NCBI GenBank assembly: GCA_034436355.1
Contig: DAOTVQ010000030.1
Span: forward strand, 62,001-126,000
Length of the DNA stretch: 64,000 nt
Direction of reading: 5' to 3'
Source: CP2-2F sp034436355
GTDB lineage: Bacteria; Chloroflexota; Anaerolineae; Aggregatilineales; UBA2796
The position numbers and the translations under genes were made by a program. The notes beneath the pieces are model-generated. The model did not search any database, was not told the DNA's origin, and saw nothing but the letters and a program-made list of their open reading frames with translations. This document shows positions 34,564-42,415 of the stretch, piece after piece (position 1 is the first letter of the stretch; the number at the start of each line of letters is the position of its first letter).

Positions 34564-35487
34564 TCAGCCCTTCACGCCCGTATAGCTAACGCCTTCAATG
34601 AAGAAGCGCTGGAAGATGAAGAAGATGACTGCCATCGGCAGCGTGGTGATAACCGAGCCTGCCAGCATCAAATCCCACTGAATGGCATCGCCCGTCACAC
34701 CTCTCAGGAAGGCGAGCGCCAGCGGCAGCGTGTATAGATCGCGGTTCAGGTTGAGCGCGATCAGCGGACCTTGAAAATCGTTCCATGTGCCTTGAAAGGC
34801 GAAGATCGCCATCGCAGTTAGCGCCGGGATTGCCATTGGCAAGATGATCACGAAGAACATGCGGAAGCGGCTGGCGCCGTCAATTTCGGCAGCTTCTTCA
34901 ATCTCACGCGGGATGCTCTCAAAGAACTGCTTCATCAGGAAGATGCCGAAGGCATCCGCAAAGTATGGCACCAAAAGCGCCCAATAGGTATCAATCCAAC
35001 CCAGTTGGCTCAGCACCAAATAGCGCGGAATAAGCAGCACAATGCCCGGCACCATCAGCGTGCCAACTAAGGCAGCAAAGGCGGCGCCGCGCCCTGGAAA
35101 GCGGATGCGCGCCAACGCATAGCCCGCCATGCTGTTAAAGATCACGCGCATGATGGTGACAACCACCGCCACAAAGAAGCTGTTGAAGATGGCACGCGGG
35201 AAGTTGATCTGTTGGTTGTTCAGGGCGCGATCATAGCCGATGGTCGTCCAGTTATAGGGCGTGCCGTCGGCACGAATGCCCGGCGACAGGCGCATTGGGT
35301 TCGCCGCAATATCGGGCAGTTCCTTAAAGGAATTGGTGACAGCATACACAAAGGGCATGATCATCGCTAACGCGAATAAGATCAAGACGCTATAGGTCAG
35401 CACAGTGTGGATGATTTTACCTGTTGAAGGCGGCAGTGAAAAGCCGCGTGCGCCAAGATTCGGTTGAACGGCTGCATTTGTAGACAT
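34564..35487 (-). CDS. CUT1 sugar ABC permease (MalG-like)
   Basis: 307 aa with six membrane helices and the EAA loop EEAAEIDGASRFRMFFVIILPMAIPAL, which contacts the ATPase. The first helix (LTYSVLILFALAMIMPFVYAV) and a KELPDIAANP region fit MalG-type permeases. A pair with the permease at 35505. No ATPase gene is in the operon, so a shared MsmK/MalK-type ATPase elsewhere must drive it. Confidence 0.92.
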   Translation of the reverse strand: MSTNAAVQPNLGARGFSLPPSTGKIIHTVLTYSVLILFALAMIMPFVYAVTNSFKELPDIAANPMRLSPGIRADGTPYNWTTIGYDRALNNQQINFPRAIFNSFFVAVVVTIMRVIFNSMAGYALARIRFPGRGAAFAALVGTLMVPGIVLLIPRYLVLSQLGWIDTYWALLVPYFADAFGIFLMKQFFESIPREIEEAAEIDGASRFRMFFVIILPMAIPALTAMAIFAFQGTWNDFQGPLIALNLNRDLYTLPLALAFLRGVTGDAIQWDLMLAGSVITTLPMAVIFFIFQRFFIEGVSYTGVKG

Positions 35488-35504
35488 AGTTCACGCACCT
35501 TTCC

Positions 35505-36584
35505 TCACTGCTGCACTGTCTTGCCGACCATGCGCCGCTGCACAATGGTGAACACAGCAATGATCACAAATAGCACGAAGGCAAGTGCTGCGCCAAGCCC
35601 TGCTTGTGAATCACGCAGGTTGCGGAAGACAATCCACGCGATGGTTTTGGTGGTACCAGCCGGATTGCCCTGCGAGATCACGTAAATCTGGTCAAAGACT
35701 TGGAAGCAACCGATCAAGCCGATGGTCAGCACAAAGAAGGTTGTCGGGCGCAGCATTGGCACGGTGATCAGGCGGAACTGCTGCCAGCGCGTGGCGCCAT
35801 CCACAGAGGCTGCCTCGTAAAGCTGGCGCGGAATATCCTGCAAGGCAGCAAGGAAGATCAGCATCATGGTGCCGGTTGTCGTCCAGATTGCCAGCAGCAT
35901 GATCGCCAACATGGTGACGGATGGTCCGCTGATCCACTGCCAGATGGACTGCCCAAGAATGCGTGATTCGGTCATCCATTCCGGCGCCGTCCGCAGCGTG
36001 AGTCCGAACAGGCGCAGAAAGTTGTGAATAATGCCGTTCGCATCGTTGATCCACGTCACTGGGCTATATTCCAAGCCGATGGCACCCGCCAAGCCTGCGA
36101 TCACGCCATTGATCACACCATTCCGATTGAACAACCACAAGAAGATCGTGGCGATCACGATGGATGAGGTGATCGAAGGAAAGTAGAACGCCACACGAAA
36201 GAAGCCACGAAAGCGCAAAAATTGCTGGTTCACAATGAACGCCAAGACCAACGCAAGGATAGTCTGGGCAGGCACCACGCCAAGCGTATAGTAAAACGTA
36301 TTCTTGATGGCGACAAAAAACTCATCACGCACCACTGTGGTGTTATCCAAACCAAAAATGCGCAAATAGTTTGCCAACCCAACGCTTGCCGCTTCAGCAG
36401 GTGGCTGCAAGCCGTTCCAATTGGTGAAGCTGATCAGGAAGGCGCTGAGCAATGGGATGAAGATGAAGGCGAGGATGATGATCAGCGCGGGCAAGATGAA
36501 GAAGAAGCCAGCGGCACTTTCTTGCCCTTTAGCGCCAAGCCGAAAGCCGCCTTGCCTACCCAGAGAAGGTGCTGCGACTGCCAT
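35505..36584 (-). CDS. CUT1 sugar ABC permease (MalF-like)
   Basis: 359 aa, larger than usual through an outer loop between helices 3 and 4 (about 160-225, with NRNGVINGVIAGLAGAI). The EAA loop is LYEAASVDGATRWQQFRLITVPMLRP. GAAGGGG lies ten bases before the ATG. It is placed 96 bases after the binding-protein gene, with hairpins in the gap. Confidence 0.92.
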   Translation of the reverse strand: MAVAAPSLGRQGGFRLGAKGQESAAGFFFILPALIIILAFIFIPLLSAFLISFTNWNGLQPPAEAASVGLANYLRIFGLDNTTVVRDEFFVAIKNTFYYTLGVVPAQTILALVLAFIVNQQFLRFRGFFRVAFYFPSITSSIVIATIFLWLFNRNGVINGVIAGLAGAIGLEYSPVTWINDANGIIHNFLRLFGLTLRTAPEWMTESRILGQSIWQWISGPSVTMLAIMLLAIWTTTGTMMLIFLAALQDIPRQLYEAASVDGATRWQQFRLITVPMLRPTTFFVLTIGLIGCFQVFDQIYVISQGNPAGTTKTIAWIVFRNLRDSQAGLGAALAFVLFVIIAVFTIVQRRMVGKTVQQ

Positions 36585-36618
36585 ATGAAAAAATCCCCTT
36601 CACTAAAAAGTTTATAAA

Positions 36619-36680
36619 AGCGCCCCACCCATGCGATAGGCGAGGCGCTCACACTTAGGCTGCTTGTTTATGAGCAGCCT
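36619..36680 (-). terminator. Tandem hairpins between binding-protein and permease genes
   Basis: On the minus strand, AGGCTGCT (36680-36673 complement) pairs with AGCAGCCT across an eight-base loop directly after the stop of the binding-protein gene; then AGCGCC/GGCGCT (36649-36619) forms a second stem followed by TTTTATAAAC. Such stems after a solute-binding gene often stop part of transcription and protect the mRNA, giving more binding protein than permease. Confidence 0.6.
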
Positions 36681-37895
36681 CTAACGCGAGGCAAGCACCT
36701 CAGCGCCAACTGCCTCAATTTCGGCAAGGGCGCCGTTCACGGTTTGGTTTTCGCCCATCACCAGTGAAAGCTGCTCATTCACCTTATCCAGCACCGCTTG
36801 GAAGCCCGGCACAAACTGCCACTTGCGGGCATACTCTGCACCGTTCAGGTATGGCTCAAGGTTCGGGAACTGTGCTAACCAGCCCTCGCGCAGCGAAGCA
36901 CGCGTTGGCATTGCCAGACCGAGATCAGTCCATGCCTTCATGCCCTCGGCACCGGTCAGGTAATCCACAAACTTCACGGCTGCCTCAGGATTCTTCGCCT
37001 TCATTGGCACGGCATAGCAGACGGTGAACGCCATGGTCGCCTTGCCGCCTGGGCCGGCGGGCATCTCAACTGCCATGTGCTTCAGGTCAGGGAACTGATC
37101 CTTGAGGTACGGCTCGATCCAGTTGCCTTCAAAGGCCATGGCAACCAAGCCCTTGCCGAATGCCTCACCCGGCCAACCCACACCCAGATCGGCGGGCGTC
37201 TTGGCAAAACCATCAAGGTACAAGTCGGTGTAGAATTCCAAGGCAGCGGCAGCCTCAGGGCTGTTGATGGTCATCTCGGTGAAGTCATCGTTGGTGACCG
37301 AGCCGCCAGCTGCATAGAGGAAGGCGACCCAACGGGCGAAATCAGCAGGCACCACAACGCCATAGACGCCATCTTTGGTCAGCGCTTCGGCAGCGGCGCG
37401 CATTTCTTCCCAAGTGGTGGGCGCGCTTAAGCCGGCAGCCTCAAACATCTCGGTGTTGATCTGCAAAGCGAGCGTTGAGAAGTCTTTGGGTGGGCAGTAG
37501 AACTGACCATTGGTGGTGAAGGCATCCCGCAGGGATGGGTAGAAATCATCGGTATCGGTCAGCATCTCGCCCACTGGCATCAGCGCATCGGCGCGCACCA
37601 GATCGAGGAAGCGGAACGAGTCTACATAGAACACATCCGGTGGTTCGCCGCCCGCCAGTGATTTTTGCAAGGTAGTATCATAGTCTGGCACTTGGTTCAA
37701 CGTGACTTGAATATCAGCGTTGGCAGCGTTCCAGTCATCCACAATTTTCTGAAGGCGTTCATTCTCCGAAGGCGAGGACGACCAGCCCATCAGCACAAGG
37801 TTGACGGTCTGCGCGGCGCGTGCGCTTGGCGCAGCGGCAACGGCGATCAAGGCGATCACAATTGCGAGGGTAAGAAAACGAAAAGTCTTGTTCAC
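36681..37895 (-). CDS. Sugar ABC transporter solute-binding protein
   Basis: 404 aa. GTG start at 37895 with AAGGA nine bases before. Signal peptide 1-27 (cleavage after ARA), no lipobox, so it may be released or held otherwise. The family-1 binding block LQKSLAGGEPPDVFYVDSFRFLDL and NWIEPYLKDQFP region fit CUT1 oligosaccharide binding proteins. First gene of the operon with two permeases and DUF624, controlled by an operator at 37925. The gene context (GH65 and beta-phosphoglucomutase divergent) makes an alpha-glucobiose the likely ligand. Confidence 0.92.
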   Translation of the reverse strand: MNKTFRFLTLAIVIALIAVAAAPSARAAQTVNLVLMGWSSSPSENERLQKIVDDWNAANADIQVTLNQVPDYDTTLQKSLAGGEPPDVFYVDSFRFLDLVRADALMPVGEMLTDTDDFYPSLRDAFTTNGQFYCPPKDFSTLALQINTEMFEAAGLSAPTTWEEMRAAAEALTKDGVYGVVVPADFARWVAFLYAAGGSVTNDDFTEMTINSPEAAAALEFYTDLYLDGFAKTPADLGVGWPGEAFGKGLVAMAFEGNWIEPYLKDQFPDLKHMAVEMPAGPGGKATMAFTVCYAVPMKAKNPEAAVKFVDYLTGAEGMKAWTDLGLAMPTRASLREGWLAQFPNLEPYLNGAEYARKWQFVPGFQAVLDKVNEQLSLVMGENQTVNGALAEIEAVGAEVLASR

Positions 37896-37924
37896 GGCAC
37901 ATTTTCCTTTTGTGGTTAAACCAC

Positions 37925-37936
37925 TTAAACGTTTAA
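37925..37936. promoter_or_regulatory. LacI-family operator (TTAAACGTTTAA)
   Basis: A perfect 12-base palindrome with the AAACGTTT core typical of LacI-type sites. It lies ten bases after the -10 of the minus-strand transporter promoter and overlaps the -35 region of the plus-strand promoter, so one bound repressor could block both. A near-identical site is in front of the lacI gene. Confidence 0.75.
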
Positions 37937-37954
37937 CTCAATATCGAATATAAT
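37925..37954 (+). promoter_or_regulatory. Candidate promoter of beta-phosphoglucomutase gene
   Basis: TTAAAC (37925-37930), an 18-base spacer and a perfect TATAAT (37949-37954). The -10 overlaps the -10 of the divergent promoter. The weak -35 is embedded in the operator. Confidence 0.5.
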
Positions 37955-37975
37955 GAACTTTGTACAGGTTGTCAA
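37947..37975 (-). promoter_or_regulatory. Promoter of the sugar ABC operon
   Basis: Minus strand: perfect TTGACA (37975-37970), 17-base spacer, TATATT (37952-37947). Transcription would begin near 37940, inside or just before the operator, so bound repressor would block the start. Confidence 0.8.
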
Positions 37976-37987
37976 GAGGAATGCATA

Positions 37988-38650
37988 ATGCCTAAAATCT
38001 CCGCCTTTATCTTCGATCTGGATGGTGTAATCACCGATACTGCCGAGTACCATTATCGTTCTTGGCAGCGCCTTGCCGATGAGGAAGGGTTGCCCTTCAG
38101 CCGTGAGGAGAATGAAGCACTGCGCGGCGTCTCTCGCCGTGAAAGCCTGCTGCGCCTGCTGAAAGGCAAGGTGCTGCCTGAGGCGCAAATGGAAGCCTAC
38201 ATGGCGCGTAAGAATGCCTATTACCGTGATTTTCTGGCGCACATCACGCCCGCTGACCTGCTGAGCGGTGTGGCAGACTTTCTGGCGCAAACACGCGCTC
38301 ACGGCATCAAAATTGGGCTAGGCTCTGCCAGCAAAAATGCCCGCGATGCGCTGCATGGGCTAGGCATTGCTGCACAGTTTGACGCCATTGGCGATGGCTA
38401 TTCGGTCAGCCGCACCAAGCCCGCGCCCGATCTGTTTGTGTGGGTGGCAGGCAGGCTGGATGTGCCACCGGCGGAAGTTGTCGTCTTTGAAGATGCTGAG
38501 GCGGGCATTGCTGCTGCCCGTGAATGCGGTATGTTTACGGTTGGGCTTGGCGATGCAGAGCGCGTCCGCGCTGCCGATCTGATCTTACCCAATTTGGAAG
38601 GCGTGCAAGTTGCCGAGATTTTGAGTAAACTTGGCGCTGCGCCGCATTGA
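37988..38650 (+). CDS. pgmB: Beta-phosphoglucomutase (HAD superfamily)
   Basis: 220 aa. FDLDGVITDTAEYH (nucleophile Asp and acid/base Asp), the cap-domain LRGVSRRESL (phosphate-binding Arg), GSASKNAR, KPAPDLF and EDAEAGIAAA are all the marks of beta-phosphoglucomutase. It turns beta-glucose 1-phosphate into glucose 6-phosphate. AGAGGA lies eight bases before ATG. Its product fit is with the inverting GH65 phosphorylase encoded two genes on, which makes beta-glucose 1-phosphate. Confidence 0.93.
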   Translation: MPKISAFIFDLDGVITDTAEYHYRSWQRLADEEGLPFSREENEALRGVSRRESLLRLLKGKVLPEAQMEAYMARKNAYYRDFLAHITPADLLSGVADFLAQTRAHGIKIGLGSASKNARDALHGLGIAAQFDAIGDGYSVSRTKPAPDLFVWVAGRLDVPPAEVVVFEDAEAGIAAARECGMFTVGLGDAERVRAADLILPNLEGVQVAEILSKLGAAPH

Positions 38651-38675
38651 CAGTCTGCCCTAACGTGGCTATTAT
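38647..38675 (+). promoter_or_regulatory. Promoter of lacI-GH65 genes
   Basis: Perfect TTGACA (38647-38652) overlaps the stop codon of pgmB; after a 17-base spacer comes TATTAT (38670-38675). This gives lacI a promoter of its own as well as read-through from pgmB. Confidence 0.75.
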
Positions 38676-38684
38676 GAGCATAGG

Positions 38685-38696
38685 TTAAACGTTTTA
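38685..38696. promoter_or_regulatory. LacI-family operator (TTAAACGTTTTA)
   Basis: Differs by one base from the site at 37925 and stands nine bases after the -10, the same layout as in the transporter promoter. This points to autorepression of lacI by the same protein. Confidence 0.7.
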
Positions 38697-38709
38697 GTCG
38701 GGTGAATGC

Positions 38710-39876
38710 ATGGCGACTTTGAAAGAGGTAGCGGCACAAGCGCACGTCCCGCTGCTAACTGCCTATCACGCGCTGAGCGGCGTGCAGTCTGTGCCAGAAG
38801 CACAGCAGCGCAGCGTCCACGCGGCGGCAGAAGCGCTTGGCTACACGCTCAATATCACCATTAAGGATGTAGCGGCGCTGGCGGGCGTCTCCATTGCGAC
38901 TGTTTCCTACGTCATGAATAACAGCTATCCCGTCAGTGAGGCAACGCGCCGCCGTGTGTTAGAGGCAGCCGCTGCGCTGAACTATCGCCCAAACGTGAAC
39001 GGGCGCAACTTTCAGGCAAGCAAAACGCGCTTGATCGGCTATGGTTGGCATAACATCAAGCGCGGTCAGAGCGCACCACTGCTAGATCGTTTTACCTATT
39101 GGATGGCGCAGGCAGTTGAATCCTACGGTTACCACGTGCTGACCTTCGCCCATACCGAAGAATCACCAACGGACGCCTACCAAGAGCTGATCCAAACCAA
39201 CCGCGTAGACGGCTTCATCTTAGCGCACACCAACCGCAACGATGCGCGCATTCGCCACTTACTAGAGGCGTGTGTGCCGTTCGCTGCCTTTGGGCGCGCC
39301 AACGACCGCTGGAATTTTCCCTACGTGGATGTGGATGGGCGGCACGGCATCGCGTTGGTCACCAGCCACCTAATCAGCTTAGGGCATACGCGCATTGCGC
39401 TGATCGGGTGGCCCGAAGGCTCGCTGAGTGGTGATGCGCGTGTGCAAGGCTACTTCGATGCACTGGACGCCGCAGCGCTCTCGCCACAGGCAGGTTGGAT
39501 CAGGCGTGTGGAGAATACAAGCACCGCTGCGGCTGCGGCGGCGGCTGATCTGCTGGCACTGCCTGCCCAAACGCGCCCTACTGCCCTTGTCTGCGTCAGC
39601 GACCTGATGGCAATCGGCGTGATGAATTACCTAAACCGCTGTGGTGTGCAAATTGGCTATGACATGGCAGTCAGCGGCTTTGATGATGATCCCGTCTCGG
39701 AATTGCTTTATCCGCCGCTAACAACGCTCCGCCAACCGGTCGATGACCTTGCCGCGCAAGTCGTAGCGCTGCTGATCGCAGAGCTAGAACGGTTGCCTAT
39801 ACCGCAGCGCCAAATTTTGGTGGCGCCCGAACTCATTGTGCGCGCCAGCACCGATCCACACCGACAAGTTCCCTAG
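38710..39876 (+). CDS. LacI-family repressor with two tandem HTH domains
   Basis: 388 aa, about 50 more than usual. The extra length is a second LacI-type HTH: residues 1-49 (MATLKEVAAQAHVPLLTAYHALSG...ALGYTLN) and 50-100 (ITIKDVAALAGVSIATVSYVMNN...LNYRPN). The second is canonical, with VSIATVSYVMN and the hinge helix; the first has HVPLLTAYHAL in place of VSxxTVSxVL and lacks the normal hinge. The rest is the periplasmic-binding-protein-like sensor (GVMNYLNRCGVQIGYDMAVSGFDDDP). It probably represses transport and phosphorolysis genes until an alpha-glucobiose binds. Operators at 37925 and 38685. Confidence 0.9.
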   Translation: MATLKEVAAQAHVPLLTAYHALSGVQSVPEAQQRSVHAAAEALGYTLNITIKDVAALAGVSIATVSYVMNNSYPVSEATRRRVLEAAAALNYRPNVNGRNFQASKTRLIGYGWHNIKRGQSAPLLDRFTYWMAQAVESYGYHVLTFAHTEESPTDAYQELIQTNRVDGFILAHTNRNDARIRHLLEACVPFAAFGRANDRWNFPYVDVDGRHGIALVTSHLISLGHTRIALIGWPEGSLSGDARVQGYFDALDAAALSPQAGWIRRVENTSTAAAAAAADLLALPAQTRPTALVCVSDLMAIGVMNYLNRCGVQIGYDMAVSGFDDDPVSELLYPPLTTLRQPVDDLAAQVVALLIAELERLPIPQRQILVAPELIVRASTDPHRQVP

Positions 39877-39912
39877 CTTTCTTTGGCTTTCAGAAATTAA
39901 GAGGCTGATGAG

Positions 39913-42081
39913 ATGATCTCCCCCATTGAGCAGCGCACATGGCTTGTGAGCGAAACGCCCTTCAATCCGTTCAAACTAAGCCATACCGAGACGATCTTCA
40001 CCGTTGGTAATGGCTTTATGGGCGTGCGTGGCACGTTTGAGGAAGGCTACACAGGCGATTTAGCCTCGACGCTGGTGCATGGCATTTTTAACCATGCCGA
40101 GGGCGATCTTGTGCCAGATATTGTGAACTTGCCAAATCCGCTGCCCATTCGCATTGTGGTGGATGGTGAGGCATTCCACATGACGACCGGTAGGGTGCTT
40201 GGCTACCGACGAACGCTTGATTTGAAGCGCGCCGTGCTGACTCGTGAGGTGCTGTGGCGCACGACGCAAGGTGTGGTGGTCAAGCTGACCTTTGAGCGTT
40301 TCGCCAACCTTGCCGCCGAACATCTCTTGGTGCAGCGCGTCAGCGTGCGCGCTTTGCTCGGCTCGCCCAAGATCGAGATTCGCAGCAGCCTTGATGCCGC
40401 TGTGACCAACGAAGGCGTGCCATATCTGACCGCTGTTCAACAGCACGCCGCCGAAGGCGAACTGGTGGTGACGGCGCGCACCAATCAAAGTGGCTATGGC
40501 ATAGCAGTTGCCGCCGCGCACAGCCTGAGCGCAGATAGCACACTACACACCAGCGCCGATCAGGTGTGCTATGCGTTCGACCTGCCCCAAGAGACAGCCG
40601 TCAGCCTGACCAAAGTCAGCGCCATTTACAGCACACGCCAAAGCAAAACGCCTGATCAGGCTGCCCAAGAGGCGGCACGGACAGCCCTTACCAAAGGCTA
40701 CGAGTCGCTTTTTGCCTCACACTGCGCGGCATGGGAGCAGTATTGGCACACCTCCGATGTGCAGATTGAAGGCGATGAGGTGGCGCAACGAGCAATCCGT
40801 TTTACCACTTACCACATCCTGATCGCCGCGCCGCGCCACGATGAACACAGCAGCATTGGCGCAAAAACGCTCTCTGGATCGGGCTACAAAGGGCATGTCT
40901 TCTGGGATACTGAGTTGTTCATGCTGCCGATGCTGACGCTCACCCAGCCCAAACTCGCCCGCAACCTGCTCATGTACCGCTATCACAACCTGCAAGGCGC
41001 CCGTAACAAGGCACGTGCCAACGGCTACGAAGGCGCTATGTTCCCTTGGGAAAGCACCGATACAGGTGAAGAGACAACACCGCAGTGGTCGCACCCGCAA
41101 CCTGACGGCACGCGCATTCGCATCTGGACGGGCGATACAGAACAGCACATCAGCACCGATGTTGCCTATGCCGTGCTGCAATATTGGCGGTGGACGGGCG
41201 ATGATGAGTTCTTCGTGAAGCATGGCGCTGAAATCGTGCTAGACACCGCCGTTTTCTGGGGCAGCCGCGCCGAATACAACGCCGAGCGCGATCACTACGA
41301 ACTTAAGATGCAGATTGGACCGGATGAATACCACGAAAATGTGGATAACAGTGCTTTCACCAACAGCATGGTGCGCTGGCATTTGCAGCAGGCATTGGAG
41401 GTGCGCCAATGGTTGTTGGCACATCATGCACAGGCGGCTGAAGCGCTCTTGGCGCGGCTGGGCATTACAGGGGAACGCTGCGCGCTGTGGGAACGCATCG
41501 CAGCGAAGATGTATGTGCCGCGTGACGCGGAAAGCGGCGTGCTGGAGCAATTCGACGGCTTCTTCAACCTCGAACGCCTTGACCTGACACATTGGCAGCC
41601 GCGTGTTGCCAACATGGATTGGATTCTGGGTCATGCACGGACGCAAGGCGTGATGGTCATCAAGCAAGCGGATGTTGTGATGCTGATGGCGCTGCTTGGT
41701 GAGCAGTTCGGCACGCTTGAAGAACGGCAGGCAAACTGGGATTTCTACTATCCAATCGTGGATCATGGCTCGTCGCTCAGCCCATCCACACACGCTTGGG
41801 TAGCAGCACGCCTGAACTTGCTGGAAGAGGCTTACAAGATGTTCATCTATGCTGCCAACATAGACCTTGAAGATTTGAAGGGCAACGTGCGCGATGGCAT
41901 CCATGCGGCAGCCAGCGGCGGCGTGTGGCAAGCACTTGCCTTTGGCTTTGCTGGGCTAAGTTTGGCGGAAAACGGCGAAATGCTGATTGATCCTGCGCTG
42001 CCACCGCATTGGCAAAGCGTCACGCTGCGTGTCTACCATCGTGGGCAGCTTAAGACCATCCGCCTAACGGCAGAAGGCTAG
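39913..42081 (+). CDS. GH65 disaccharide phosphorylase
   Basis: 722 aa, inverting. AAGAGG lies ten bases before the ATG. N-terminal beta-sandwich (ETIFTVGNGFMGVRGTFEEG), helical (alpha/alpha)6 barrel with GYKGHVFWDTELFMLP, and IGPDEYHENVDNSAFTN, whose Glu472 is the catalytic acid. GH65 enzymes cleave maltose, trehalose, kojibiose or nigerose with phosphate to glucose and beta-glucose 1-phosphate. Which of these is used cannot be read from the motifs. Co-located pgmB and the CUT1 transporter complete the pathway. A terminator follows. Confidence 0.93.
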   Translation: MISPIEQRTWLVSETPFNPFKLSHTETIFTVGNGFMGVRGTFEEGYTGDLASTLVHGIFNHAEGDLVPDIVNLPNPLPIRIVVDGEAFHMTTGRVLGYRRTLDLKRAVLTREVLWRTTQGVVVKLTFERFANLAAEHLLVQRVSVRALLGSPKIEIRSSLDAAVTNEGVPYLTAVQQHAAEGELVVTARTNQSGYGIAVAAAHSLSADSTLHTSADQVCYAFDLPQETAVSLTKVSAIYSTRQSKTPDQAAQEAARTALTKGYESLFASHCAAWEQYWHTSDVQIEGDEVAQRAIRFTTYHILIAAPRHDEHSSIGAKTLSGSGYKGHVFWDTELFMLPMLTLTQPKLARNLLMYRYHNLQGARNKARANGYEGAMFPWESTDTGEETTPQWSHPQPDGTRIRIWTGDTEQHISTDVAYAVLQYWRWTGDDEFFVKHGAEIVLDTAVFWGSRAEYNAERDHYELKMQIGPDEYHENVDNSAFTNSMVRWHLQQALEVRQWLLAHHAQAAEALLARLGITGERCALWERIAAKMYVPRDAESGVLEQFDGFFNLERLDLTHWQPRVANMDWILGHARTQGVMVIKQADVVMLMALLGEQFGTLEERQANWDFYYPIVDHGSSLSPSTHAWVAARLNLLEEAYKMFIYAANIDLEDLKGNVRDGIHAAASGGVWQALAFGFAGLSLAENGEMLIDPALPPHWQSVTLRVYHRGQLKTIRLTAEG

Positions 42082-42092
42082 GCACAGCGACT

Positions 42093-42120
42093 GGGGCGGC
42101 AGCCGAACCTATACCGCCCC
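42093..42120 (+). terminator. Terminator after the GH65 gene
   Basis: GGGGCGG (42093-42099) pairs with CCGCCCC (42114-42120), 14-base loop, 11 bases after the stop. Confidence 0.6.
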
Positions 42121-42152
42121 TATATCATCGTTCGTGATTTTCAGCACAAACT

Positions 42153-42160
42153 GCTATACT
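42153..42160 (+). promoter_or_regulatory. Extended -10 promoter of the copper-protein operon
   Basis: TGCTATACT includes TGn before TATACT (42155-42160), 32 bases before the ATG at 42193. A poor -35 is compatible with an extended -10. Confidence 0.45.
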
Positions 42161-42192
42161 CTGTAAAACACCCTGAAAATAGCGGATGCTCT

Positions 42193-42408
42193 ATGACTCC
42201 TTTCCTGTTCCCATTGGCGCATGGCGCGCTTGGCTGGTGGGATGAAATTTTCATCGTCCTTGCTGTCGGCATCTTTCTGGTGATGTTCTTGGCGCCGCTG
42301 CTGAACACTGCCCTACGCCGCACACACGACGATTCGCAGGCTGCCAACACCACACCCGACGCCGCACCGCCAACCGAAAACACGCCCGATACTTTCCGTT
42401 TGGAGTAA
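42193..42408 (+). CDS. Small membrane protein before the CopC-CopD fusion
   Basis: 71 aa. A single membrane helix (about 17-42, WWDEIFIVLAVGIFLVMFLAPLL) with a polar Thr/Pro-rich cytoplasmic or outer tail. It ends seven bases before the CopC-CopD-cytochrome gene and so is its operon partner. I know no family function; a small assembly factor or subunit of the copper/heme protein is possible. Confidence 0.6.
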   Translation: MTPFLFPLAHGALGWWDEIFIVLAVGIFLVMFLAPLLNTALRRTHDDSQAANTTPDAAPPTENTPDTFRLE

Positions 42409-42415
42409 CCGCCCA

